Shown here piece by piece: positions 45,779 to 53,208 of a stretch of 62,563 nt of DNA. Below the pieces are notes generated by a model that ran no database searches, was not told the DNA's origin, and saw nothing but the letters and a program-made list of their open reading frames with translations. The first letter of the stretch is position 1; each line of letters begins with the position of its first letter. The stretch comes from Clostridia bacterium (GTDB lineage: Bacteria; Bacillota; Clostridia; Christensenellales; Borkfalkiaceae), in assembly GCA_017399035.1 (NCBI GenBank), contig JAFQEM010000010.1:1-62563 (forward strand), in the 5' to 3' direction. The position numbers and the translations under genes were made by a program.

Positions 45779-46489
45779 TTACGAGAGTAAAAACTCTCTA
45801 ACTTCAACGTTAAATTTATTTGGTTTATCTATAAAGCAAAAATGCCCTGCGTCTTTAATTAAAATTAGTTGTGAATTTTTTATACCTTGATTAAGTTTTT
45901 TTGCCGTATAAACGGGCGTTTCAAAATCTTTTTCGCCGTTGATTATTAAAGTTTTGCAATCAATATATGGCAAATACTCGTCTAAAACTTCGCTTGTTAT
46001 CAACTTAAAACTTTCTTTCATCACGTCGTTTACTGCAAGATAATCTTTAGAATAAAATATAGATAATTTTTCCCTAGGTATAAATTTTTTAAGCAAATTA
46101 AAAAGGGATTTTTTAAATTTCTTTTTTAGGGTGGGTTTAGTTTTAAGCCCCGCCGACCCCGTAAGCACGAGTCTATTACAAAAATCTTTATTTTTAGCGC
46201 ACGCTTTAATTGCAATACGCCCGCCGAAAGAGTGGGCTATTATATGTGGTTTATAAAGCGAATTTTTATATTTATATTCTTCAACTTCTTCAATATAATT
46301 ATCAAGAGTATACGGTTTTTCCATTAAACTATTTGTGCCAAACCCTTTAAGGTCGGGCGCAAAAACTGAAAAATCTCGCCCAAAATAGTCTAGTTGGCGA
46401 AAAAAAGAACTTCCACTTGATAAATAACCGTGCAAAAATAAAATATCACTTTCTTTAGTAAAAGAATTAGCATTTACTTTTTCGGTCAT
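45779..46489 (-). CDS. Alpha/beta hydrolase
   Basis: 236 residues. The oxyanion region LHGYLSSGSSFF, nucleophile elbow HSFGGRIAIKA, late Asp in NGEKDFETP and catalytic His in DAGHFCFIDKP form a full Ser-Asp-His set. A lipase or esterase-like cytoplasmic enzyme; the substrate is not deducible. It overlaps rimI by 4 nt and lies 11 nt upstream of murF. Confidence 0.88.
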   Translation of the reverse strand: MTEKVNANSFTKESDILFLHGYLSSGSSFFRQLDYFGRDFSVFAPDLKGFGTNSLMEKPYTLDNYIEEVEEYKYKNSLYKPHIIAHSFGGRIAIKACAKNKDFCNRLVLTGSAGLKTKPTLKKKFKKSLFNLLKKFIPREKLSIFYSKDYLAVNDVMKESFKLITSEVLDEYLPYIDCKTLIINGEKDFETPVYTAKKLNQGIKNSQLILIKDAGHFCFIDKPNKFNVEVREFLLS

Positions 46490-46917
46490 ATCTCCTTAAC
46501 AAAAACCAAAGCGTTTTCTCCGTCTTGATAATATTTTTTTCTAACGGAAATTTTTTCAAACCCTTGCGATTGATAAAAGGCTATTGCGCTATCGTTTGAC
46601 TCTCTCACTTCTAAAAACAACTTTTTTACACCGTCGTTTTTAAGCGTTTTTGTAACAAAATCCAAAAGTGTCGTTGCAATTTTTCGTCTGCGATAATCTT
46701 TATCCGTAACAACGCCTTCTATATCAGCGTCGTCAACGGCTTTAGAACAGGTTATAACGCCAACCAACTTATCGCCGTCAAACACGCCTGCACAAATAAA
46801 TCTTCCACCGTCAAAAGCGTCTTGCAACATTTTTGCGTTCCAACCGTCTGCAAAATCTTTATTGTACAGCGCAATTATTTGACTTACGTCTTCTTTAAAT
46901 AAAAGTTTAACAGTCAT
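46486..46917 (-). CDS. rimI: Ribosomal protein alanine acetyltransferase-like GNAT, RimI
   Basis: 143 residues with GNAT motifs: GVVTDKDYRRRKIATTLLDF (acetyl-CoA loop R-x-x-K/R-I-A) and LEVRESNDSAIAFYQSQGFEKI. In this operon position, after tsaB, RimI is the usual assignment. It acetylates protein N-termini (S18 in E. coli). It overlaps both neighbours by 4 nt. Confidence 0.9.
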   Translation of the reverse strand: MTVKLLFKEDVSQIIALYNKDFADGWNAKMLQDAFDGGRFICAGVFDGDKLVGVITCSKAVDDADIEGVVTDKDYRRRKIATTLLDFVTKTLKNDGVKKLFLEVRESNDSAIAFYQSQGFEKISVRKKYYQDGENALVFVKEI

Positions 46918-47522
46918 CTGCCTTCTTCCGCCTGACTTTTTCTAACGTAAAGCGGGTTTAGGTTTTGCGCATCAAAAGATATTTCATTAAGTTTATTTTC
47001 TATTGCGTTTATAAGTCCGTCTGCAACCGAAACAACCTCAACGTCAAACCCCTCTACTGGCGCAAAAGATAACACCTTATAATCTTTTACAATTTGCTCT
47101 AACTTATCACGCATTAAGTATGCAGGGGGATAAACAACTTCACCGCCGTTATAACCACACACGTAAAAACCGTTATGTTTAGCGTCAATAATTGCCAAAA
47201 CTTTATCCCCGATTTTATTATACGCAATGGTATCGAAAGAAGTTATAGAAAGGCTTGGTTTTTTATAAGCAAAGCACATTGCCTTAACTGTTGCAACGCC
47301 TATTCTAATACCTGTAAACGACCCTGCACCCACCACACACGCAAAAAAATCTGCATCTTTTAAATCAAACTTTGCCTTTAATGCAAGTTCTTCTACCTTG
47401 GGCATAAGTTCAACCGAGTGATTAACCCCGCACTCTAAATCGTGCGTTTTATAAATTTGGTCGCCCTTTTTTATGATTACGGTAAGATTTTTACCACTTG
47501 TATCTATAGCAAGATAATTCAT
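46914..47522 (-). CDS. tsaB: tRNA t6A modification protein TsaB
   Basis: 202 residues. The start NYLAIDTSGKNLTV and GAGSFTGIRIGVATVKAMC match TsaB of the ASKHA fold. It supports TsaD in threonylcarbamoyl transfer to A37 of tRNAs reading ANN codons. It overlaps tsaE and rimI by 4 nt each. tsaD and tsaC are not in the window. Confidence 0.95.
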   Translation of the reverse strand: MNYLAIDTSGKNLTVIIKKGDQIYKTHDLECGVNHSVELMPKVEELALKAKFDLKDADFFACVVGAGSFTGIRIGVATVKAMCFAYKKPSLSITSFDTIAYNKIGDKVLAIIDAKHNGFYVCGYNGGEVVYPPAYLMRDKLEQIVKDYKVLSFAPVEGFDVEVVSVADGLINAIENKLNEISFDAQNLNPLYVRKSQAEEGR

Positions 47523-47914
47523 AAAATAATCTTTCTCCCGTTGTCGCCCGTCTTTTCAATCTTTACAACTTTACAATTTTCAGGCAAAACGTCTTCTATG
47601 TTTTCCGCCCACTCTATAAAACAAACGTTGTCGCCGTTAAAATAATCGGTAAGCCCTAACCTTTCAGCATCTTCCCCACACGATAAACGATAACAATCGT
47701 AATGGTATATAAAGTCGCCGTACACGTTAAGATAAGCGTAAGTGGGACTTGTAACTCCGTCTAACCCAAAAAAACGCGCAACACCTTTTACGAAGTGAGT
47801 TTTGCCTGCCCCCAAATCCCCAGAGAGCAAAATCACGTCGCCTTTTTTTAAGGTTTTTGCATATTCAAAAGCAATTTCTTCAGTTTGTTTTTGGCTGTTA
47901 GACAAATATTCCAT
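47519..47914 (-). CDS. tsaE: tRNA t6A ATPase TsaE
   Basis: 131 residues. Walker A is SGDLGAGKTHFVKG; the VTSPTYAYLNVY and YHYDCYRL segments and IEWAENIEDVLP complete the family pattern. It is the ATPase of the TsaB-TsaD-TsaE complex. It starts 10 nt after ribU, so it is probably co-transcribed behind the FMN riboswitch. Confidence 0.95.
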   Translation of the reverse strand: MEYLSNSQKQTEEIAFEYAKTLKKGDVILLSGDLGAGKTHFVKGVARFFGLDGVTSPTYAYLNVYGDFIYHYDCYRLSCGEDAERLGLTDYFNGDNVCFIEWAENIEDVLPENCKVVKIEKTGDNGRKIIL

Positions 47915-47924
47915 ATTATTTCTT

Positions 47925-48533
47925 CTATTTTATTTTAATTTTTTCAAACACAAAACCTATGCGCTTATATAAGAGTACGGTTAAAATACTTACCGACACA
48001 GATTTTATAACGTTAAACGCTACAAGCAACCACATTACGCCGTCGAACGCTTGCGCCATACCGTAAAGTGGAAAAGTTATAAATTTATTTACCAAAAGCG
48101 CAACCACAGTTTGCACGATACAAGATACGACAAGACTGATAATAACGACTTTTATTCCACGCTTAAACATATAAACTATTGACGGGGGTAAAACGTAAAC
48201 TAAAATTACCGCCATATTCGCTATCTGCCCAACCCCGAAAGTTGACGAGCCTATTAAACATAAAAGTTCTTTAATTACGCCCACGAAAAGCGCAGCGATA
48301 GGCCCGTACATAAACCCTGCAAGCATTATAAAAACGTTAGAAAAATCTAGTTTTAAAAACGCCACTGCAGATGCAGGAAACAGCGCAAACTCTAAAAAAG
48401 AAACGCCGTAAGAGAGCGCAGTAAAAATGGCTATGCCCGCAATCATTCTGGTAGAAAATAGCGGTCTAACGTTAGAACGTTTATTGACCTTTATGGTTTG
48501 TTCGGTTTGTTGTGCTTGATAATTTTTATCCAT
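47925..48533 (-). CDS. ribU: Riboflavin ECF transporter S component, RibU-like
   Basis: 202 residues from ATG 48533. The frame continues upstream through the riboswitch, but that part is RNA structure rather than protein. Six hydrophobic helices begin near residue 28, with the S-component feature LDFSNVFIMLAGFMYGPIAAL. It binds riboflavin and needs the shared EcfAAT module, not present here. An FMN riboswitch lies immediately upstream. The predicted start is directly after a hairpin T-run, so translation and termination are controlled together. Confidence 0.92.
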   Translation of the reverse strand: MDKNYQAQQTEQTIKVNKRSNVRPLFSTRMIAGIAIFTALSYGVSFLEFALFPASAVAFLKLDFSNVFIMLAGFMYGPIAALFVGVIKELLCLIGSSTFGVGQIANMAVILVYVLPPSIVYMFKRGIKVVIISLVVSCIVQTVVALLVNKFITFPLYGMAQAFDGVMWLLVAFNVIKSVSVSILTVLLYKRIGFVFEKIKIK

Positions 48534-48564
48534 AAAAATACGCCCCTTTTCTTTTCGGGGCGTA
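48534..48564 (-). terminator. Riboswitch expression-platform hairpin at the ribU start
   Basis: TACGCCCC (48557-48564) pairs with GGGGCGTA (48539-48546), reading on the minus strand, followed by TTTTT then the ATG. A GGGCG stretch (about 48602-48607) can pair with the CGCCC arm and would act as antiterminator. The only purine-rich ribosome site (AAGGGG) lies in the hairpin. Confidence 0.75.
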
Positions 48565-48618
48565 AAAATGCACGGAACGACTTTCGAGAGAACGGAACAT
48601 CCGCCCTCTTTAAAAGAC

Positions 48619-48730
48619 AATTCTTTTCCCATCCGGACTATACCGTCGGTTTCGGAATTTAACCGAATCAACCAAAGTTGGCTCGCAGACTTTACTGCCG
48701 ATGGGGAATTTCACCCCGCCCCAAAGAATT
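48619..48730 (-). ncRNA. FMN riboswitch (RFN element)
   Basis: On the minus strand, P1 is AATTCTTT/AAAGAATT. Inside lie the conserved blocks GGGGCGGGGTGAAATTCCCC, CGGCAGTAAAG, GCGAGCC, GATTCGGT, CCGACGGTATAGTCCGGATG. All are diagnostic RFN pieces. It controls the riboflavin transporter gene. Confidence 0.97.
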
Positions 48731-48779
48731 ACGATATTATTTTTTCGCCTTGAAACCTAAAGTTTTTCGGCACTATTAT

Positions 48780-48808
48780 ATTGTATAACGATTTTTACCG
48801 TTTGTAAA
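48780..48808 (-). promoter_or_regulatory. Promoter of the ribU unit
   Basis: TTTACA (48803-48808), 17-bp spacer, TACAAT (48780-48785) on the minus strand, about 50 nt ahead of the aptamer. Confidence 0.65.
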
Positions 48809-48813
48809 GTAAA

Positions 48814-49743
48814 TCAAACGGCTTTAATCCCTTTAATTTTAAATTTTTCTAAAAGTTCTTTTCCTATATTGTCTGCATAAGGCGTTAAAATCTTGTCAGC
48901 GCCACATTTAAATAGTTCAGACACGTCTTTTGCGTTTTCAACGTTTGCAAGAACACCTATTTTCTTTAAGCCCCTGTACTTGTTTATAACAACCATTTTG
49001 TTTTTAACTTCCTCAACGGTTGCCTCGCCAAAAACGAATATTATGTGCGAAAGTTTGGTTTTGCTTATGGCTTTTATTGCGCGGTCTATAGCCCCTTCGT
49101 CAAGGTCTAACGCATTGAGCGCAATGCTAGAAATTCCATAACGACCTATTGTTACGCATTGTTTTTTGAATTGCTTTATATTTACCTCGTCTAAAAGCAT
49201 TGCAGGCATCATAACGGTGTTTTCTTCTACGCCGTAACTCTTGCCGTCTTTTATGCTTGCAAGTTTTGCCTTAAACGCACTTTCGCCAAAGGGAAAATCA
49301 ATTATCGAACAAAACCTTGCGGGGTAGTCGTTTTTACTTTTAACACGCTTACATACGGCAAAATATGCGGGCGAAACGGTTATTCCGTCAATATTTAGAA
49401 GTGAAGAATTTATAAAAAGTTTTTCTAATTCTTCTTCCGTAGCGTTATATCTAACAACCACCTTGCCAACTTTAGACATAAATTTATGTATTTGGTAAAT
49501 AAAAAATTCTTCTTTTATGTTTTCTACGGGTGAGCCTAACAAAACGGCAAGTTGTCTAAACAAATCTTTTTCCGTTTCTTTTTCTGATTGCTCTGAAGTC
49601 GTTGGGGTTTCTTTAGCCACGTCAGTAACGGGTTGAACGGTTTCCCCTGCAGGTTTTTGTTGAGCAGAAGTTTCTTGAACTTGCTGTTCTGCCGTTACGT
49701 TGTTTTGCTCTTCACTATTAGGTTTAGTATTAGTTCTTGGCAT
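48814..49743 (-). CDS. DeoC-like TIM-barrel protein with disordered N-terminus, probably degenerate
   Basis: 309 residues from ATG 49743, which has GGAG 7 nt upstream (a second ATG overlaps that site). Residues 1-60 are Gln/Glu/Thr-rich and likely disordered. The rest resembles deoxyribose-phosphate aldolase in outline: GITVSPAYFAVCKR, FCSIIDFPFGES and a following AKLASIKDGKSYGVEE. The family's catalytic lysine motif (K-T-S/T-G) is not visible. A non-catalytic or altered barrel is therefore likely. It runs into the ribU promoter region and has no obvious partner. Confidence 0.55.
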   Translation of the reverse strand: MPRTNTKPNSEEQNNVTAEQQVQETSAQQKPAGETVQPVTDVAKETPTTSEQSEKETEKDLFRQLAVLLGSPVENIKEEFFIYQIHKFMSKVGKVVVRYNATEEELEKLFINSSLLNIDGITVSPAYFAVCKRVKSKNDYPARFCSIIDFPFGESAFKAKLASIKDGKSYGVEENTVMMPAMLLDEVNIKQFKKQCVTIGRYGISSIALNALDLDEGAIDRAIKAISKTKLSHIIFVFGEATVEEVKNKMVVINKYRGLKKIGVLANVENAKDVSELFKCGADKILTPYADNIGKELLEKFKIKGIKAV

Positions 49744-49874
49744 AAAATTCTCCATTAAAAATATTTTACGCTTTTTTGCGTTTATAAACGTTTACTTCAA
49801 AAAAATTCATTTATCAACAAATAGTTTCAGTAAACTGTATAAAATTTTTGTTAAAGTGTTGAAAGAGGTGTTTT

Positions 49875-50147
49875 ATGAACGATTTTTCCCTTTCTTTTAC
49901 GCTAGGTTTTATGTGCACGATTGCGCTATTTGCTTTCAGTTTTTTAACCGTTGTAGGATTTAAAACTGTGGTTTCTGCATTAAAACGGTGGTTTCCGCAA
50001 AGTTCCACAACCCTAACTAGACAAGAAAAACCCAAAAAACAACGTAAAAAAAGCAAACCCGAACAGCAAAAAACACCTTCGCCCGTGCGCAGTATTGAAA
50101 TAGACCCACAACAAATAGACCGAATTTACGTCAAAAAAACTGGTTGA
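49875..50147 (+). CDS. Small single-pass membrane protein
   Basis: 90 residues. One hydrophobic helix spans about 8-32, then a highly basic linker (RQEKPKKQRKKSKPEQQK), and a conserved-looking C-terminus IEIDPQQIDRIYVKK. AGAGGTG ribosome site. It is divergent from the DeoC-like gene. Function unknown; the C-terminal motif might be a docking peptide. Confidence 0.7.
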   Translation: MNDFSLSFTLGFMCTIALFAFSFLTVVGFKTVVSALKRWFPQSSTTLTRQEKPKKQRKKSKPEQQKTPSPVRSIEIDPQQIDRIYVKKTG

Positions 50148-50172
50148 ATTTTCTTATTTTTAACCATCTTAT

Positions 50173-50446
50173 TATCCACTTAAAGATTAAGGGGGTAAGG
50201 GTTTTGAGGAGTTTGTTAAAGGGGTTAAGAAAAAACGACTTCGGAAAAGAGTTGTATCCTTATTCTTAAAACTTTTTATCATAGGTTTTTACAAAACCTA
50301 TCACGCAATATTTCAAATATTGTAAAAACGTTTCAAATGCAAGTTAGACACGGAAAACGAGTAATTTATGCAGGGCGCATACGTCCGTATGTAACCAAAT
50401 AAATACGCAAGTTTTACGCGTATCACGTAGCATTTCAAACGTTTTT
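50173..50446. repeat. Intergenic repeat block next to rsfS (copy 8)
   Basis: Starts with ACTTAAAGATTAAGGGGGTA. The unit from 50326 (AAACGTTTCAAATGCAAG ... GGCGCATACG ... GTATGTAACCAAATAAATAC ... CAAACGTTTT) is nearly identical to 43932-44056. Its end touches the rsfS stop codon at 50446. Palindrome AGGTTTT-TACAAAACCT lies at 50283-50300. Confidence 0.8.
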
Positions 50447-50787
50447 TAGTATTTGGTGGTATTCTTATCATCCCCCCACAACGCTTCAAGATGATAAAAC
50501 AACCTTGTTTCGTCGTTGAAAAGATGAACCAAAACGTCGCCGTAATCAAGCACACACCAACGCCCTTCACGAACGCCTTCACGACGAACGGGGGCAATGC
50601 CCAACTTATCCATTTCTTCTTCAACGTGTTCAACTAGTGAACGGGTATGCGTCATTGAGCGACCACCTGCAATAACGTAAAAATCAGCGACTTCGGTTTT
50701 ACCCCTAACGTCAATGCTTACGATATCTTCTGCCTTATGGTCTTGTAAAATTGTGCAAATTTTTTCTACAAATGCTTTTGAATCCAT
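50446..50787 (-). CDS. rsfS: Ribosomal silencing factor RsfS
   Basis: 113 residues. It shows DFYVIAGGRSMTHTRSLVEHVEEEM, GRWCVLDYGDVLVHLFNDETRLFYHLEALW, the RsfS/Iojap signature. It binds uL14 on the 50S subunit and blocks subunit joining in poor conditions. It follows nadD-yqeK by 14 nt, as in Bacillus. The last residues and stop adjoin an intergenic repeat. Confidence 0.96.
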   Translation of the reverse strand: MDSKAFVEKICTILQDHKAEDIVSIDVRGKTEVADFYVIAGGRSMTHTRSLVEHVEEEMDKLGIAPVRREGVREGRWCVLDYGDVLVHLFNDETRLFYHLEALWGDDKNTTKY

Positions 50788-50801
50788 ATCAATTTCCTTT
50801 T

Positions 50802-51926
50802 TTAATCTTTTACGTAATATTCAAACGCATTTATCGTTTCAAAGTAAATGCGTTGTTTTTTATTTAATAAGTGCAAAAACTCTTCTTTTAAGCACTCAAC
50901 AAAACACTTTTCAAAATCTTCTTGCTCGTAAAGTTCTCGTAAATATTCAACACCCTCGTAATCTCTGCCCTCTTCAACCATATCCGCAACGAATATAAGT
51001 TTACCAAGTAAGGTCATATTTGCTTTGCCCGAAGTGTGAAACCTAATTGCGTCTAAAATTTCTTGGTCGTCAACACCCAGATATTTTTCTGCAATAAACG
51101 CCCCTAAAAAAGAGTGAACCACGGGGGCTGGAACGTCTTTTGGCAAAACGAAACCTTTAACTTTAGTATGGTCAATATATTTTGCGCAATCGTGCAAGGT
51201 TGCAGATATTCTTACCTTTTCAGTGTCAAGATTTAACTCCTTAGCCTTGTTTAACGCGCAATTTATTACGTTAGCGGTGTGCCTTAAACGTTTTTCTGGC
51301 AAATATTTTTTAACAAATTGAGTGTAAACGTCGCCACAATACAGCCCTTTTTGTTTTATATACTCTTCAATTCCGTTAGGCGCAATGCCCAAAAGTGGCA
51401 ACCCCAAAGACGAATAAATGCGGATTTTTGTAGACGAGGCGTTGTTGCCCTTATAAGAAAGCCTAATAAAATCTTTATTAAACTGCTCTTTAAAATATTT
51501 TTTTTCCTTTTCGTAATCGGTAAAAACTTCTTCTCTGCCAAAAACGGCAAGGTCGCAAGCGTTCAAAATGCGTTCAGGATATTTCCACGTTTTAAAGTTT
51601 GTGAGCATATCGCCACCACAAATAAAAAACAACTTTGCGTCAAACGTGTTCTTAAAATATTCTACGGTAAGATAGGTATAACTTTTTCCCTGTTTTTGAA
51701 TTTCATAATCACTTACGATTATTTTTTCTTCGCCACTAAAAGCAATTTTAAGCATATTTATTCTGTCTTCCGCAGGGGCTGGGGCAGAATTTTTGTGAGG
51801 CGATATAAAAGTTGGCATAACAAAAAGTTTATCAAGTTTTAATTCTTCTAAAGCATTTTTTGCAAGCGCAACGTGTTCAACGTGTACGGGGTTAAACGTA
51901 CCGCCCAAAATACCTATTCTTTCCAT
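50802..51926 (-). CDS. nadD-yqeK: NadD-YqeK fusion: nicotinate-nucleotide adenylyltransferase plus HD hydrolase
   Basis: 374 residues. Residues 1-190 are NadD: GILGGTFNPVHVEHV, the SPHK motif and ASSTKIR. Residues about 200-370 are YqeK, an HD-domain hydrolase with HTANVINCALNKA, TLHDCAKYID, VHSFLGAFIA and a DAIRFHTSGKANM segment. NadD makes deamido-NAD; YqeK of Gram-positives cleaves diadenosine tetraphosphate. In Bacillus they are adjacent separate genes. The junction is clean, without stop or frameshift. Confidence 0.93.
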   Translation of the reverse strand: MERIGILGGTFNPVHVEHVALAKNALEELKLDKLFVMPTFISPHKNSAPAPAEDRINMLKIAFSGEEKIIVSDYEIQKQGKSYTYLTVEYFKNTFDAKLFFICGGDMLTNFKTWKYPERILNACDLAVFGREEVFTDYEKEKKYFKEQFNKDFIRLSYKGNNASSTKIRIYSSLGLPLLGIAPNGIEEYIKQKGLYCGDVYTQFVKKYLPEKRLRHTANVINCALNKAKELNLDTEKVRISATLHDCAKYIDHTKVKGFVLPKDVPAPVVHSFLGAFIAEKYLGVDDQEILDAIRFHTSGKANMTLLGKLIFVADMVEEGRDYEGVEYLRELYEQEDFEKCFVECLKEEFLHLLNKKQRIYFETINAFEYYVKD

Positions 51927-52085
51927 AGTTTTATTATCGCATATTTTGAAAATAAAATCAATAATTTTTTAAACAATAAAGAACTAAACTTTCAAAAACG
52001 TTTTTGACTGTTGTTTTTATTATTAAAATAGTATATTTTAACTTTATTTGGCAATAACTTAAGAAAAACATTTAGGGGGTAAACT

Positions 52086-52868
52086 ATGAAAACTCGCCTT
52101 GCTGTTTTAACGGACACTGCATTTATATCGTTTGTAACTTTTTTACTTTCTTTAGCCCTGTTGAATAATTTTTTAGAGCGTGAATTTGCATTGACGTTTG
52201 CAAGTTGCATATGCGCTTTAACGGCGGTCTTTTCTTTTAAGAAGTTATCAAGCAAAAGCAAAAAATTAAGGCTTGATAGAGCGCAAAAACAAGAGCGTGA
52301 TTTGGCAATTTCGCAACTAAATTTATACACTTTGCAAGAACAAACTAAACTTTTTGAAAAACTTTTAGAAAAACTAGGCTATAAGGTTGAAAACAAACGT
52401 GGCGTTTTAAAATTACCCGATAAAAACGTTGCAATATTTTGTAAATTCGGTTTTGATTATCTTACAAAAACGGATATTGTTAAAATATTTAACAGCATAA
52501 ACGCTAAAGAGCGCGCGTATATTCTTTGCGAAAAAGTTTTGCCCGATATTAAAGAGTTTGCAAATAGATTTGACGACAGAATTAAAACGGTTGACGTAGA
52601 CGAAATTTATAAAGCGCTTTCAGACAACGAACTTTTGCCCAAAACAAAATTTTCATTTTCACAAAAAAAACCAAAGTTTTTAGTTGTTATGAAAAGCCTA
52701 TTTGAAAAGAAAAAAGCCAAAACGCATTTTTATTTAGGTTTGACCTTTTTATTGACGAGTTATATCGTGCCTATTAAAATTTATTACGTAATTTTTGGGT
52801 GTATTTTTTTAACAATTTCTTTAATATGCTTTCTCTACGGCAGAGAAAATGCAAAAACGGTTGCGTAA
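52086..52868 (+). CDS. Unknown membrane protein with soluble central domain
   Basis: 260 residues. Two hydrophobic helices at the start (about 10-30 and 36-52), a charged central part (about 60-205) with IFCKFGFDYLTKTDIVKIF and GYKVENKRG, and two more helices (about 214-232 and 236-252). No known domain is certain; the centre has a faint look of restriction-endonuclease-like folds (GYKVE ... K) without the full motif. It has its own AGGGGG site and a strong terminator that includes its stop codon. It is inserted between yhbY and nadD on the opposite strand. Confidence 0.7.
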   Translation: MKTRLAVLTDTAFISFVTFLLSLALLNNFLEREFALTFASCICALTAVFSFKKLSSKSKKLRLDRAQKQERDLAISQLNLYTLQEQTKLFEKLLEKLGYKVENKRGVLKLPDKNVAIFCKFGFDYLTKTDIVKIFNSINAKERAYILCEKVLPDIKEFANRFDDRIKTVDVDEIYKALSDNELLPKTKFSFSQKKPKFLVVMKSLFEKKKAKTHFYLGLTFLLTSYIVPIKIYYVIFGCIFLTISLICFLYGRENAKTVA

Positions 52869-52886
52869 AAACGCAACCGTTTTATT
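52854..52886. terminator. Bidirectional terminator
   Basis: Perfect 13-bp stem AAAACGGTTGCGT / ACGCAACCGTTTT with AAAA loop, then TATTTTTT. It overlaps the end of the membrane protein gene and serves yhbY on the other strand. Confidence 0.85.
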
Positions 52887-52899
52887 TTTTGTTTACAAA

Positions 52900-53193
52900 T
52901 TAAAAAATGATATGCTCTACTTTGGGGTTATGGCTTCTACGATAAAAAACAAGTTTTCTGCCCGTTGCACAAACAAATTCTGCGCAAAGTTTTTCTGCAA
53001 TTTCAAAGCCCGTCTCTTTTACGTATAGCCCCGAGTTTTCAAGCACGGTAACCTTTATAAGTTCTCTTTTCTCTATGCAACTATCAAGACTTTCTATCAA
53101 ACTTTCGTTCACACCCATTTTGCCCACTTGAGTTACGGGTTCTATCTTTGCCGCAATAGAGCGAAGATTACTTCTTTCTTTTGAAGTCAACAT
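52900..53193 (-). CDS. yhbY: YhbY-family RNA-binding (CRM domain) protein
   Basis: 97 residues. LTSKERSNLRSIAAKIEPVTQVGKMGVNESLIESL and the GRKLVFYRRS end are the CRM-domain signature (IF3-C-like fold) with the GxxG-type loop. It associates with pre-50S particles. It follows obg by 15 nt and precedes nadD, as in the Bacillus yqeH-yqeI region. Confidence 0.95.
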   Translation of the reverse strand: MLTSKERSNLRSIAAKIEPVTQVGKMGVNESLIESLDSCIEKRELIKVTVLENSGLYVKETGFEIAEKLCAEFVCATGRKLVFYRRSHNPKVEHIIF

Positions 53194-53208
53194 ATTTTTC
53201 TCCTTTAA

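Noticed and set aside
48534-48671. 46-residue extension of RibU
   Set aside because: The open frame merely reads through the FMN aptamer and terminator hairpin.
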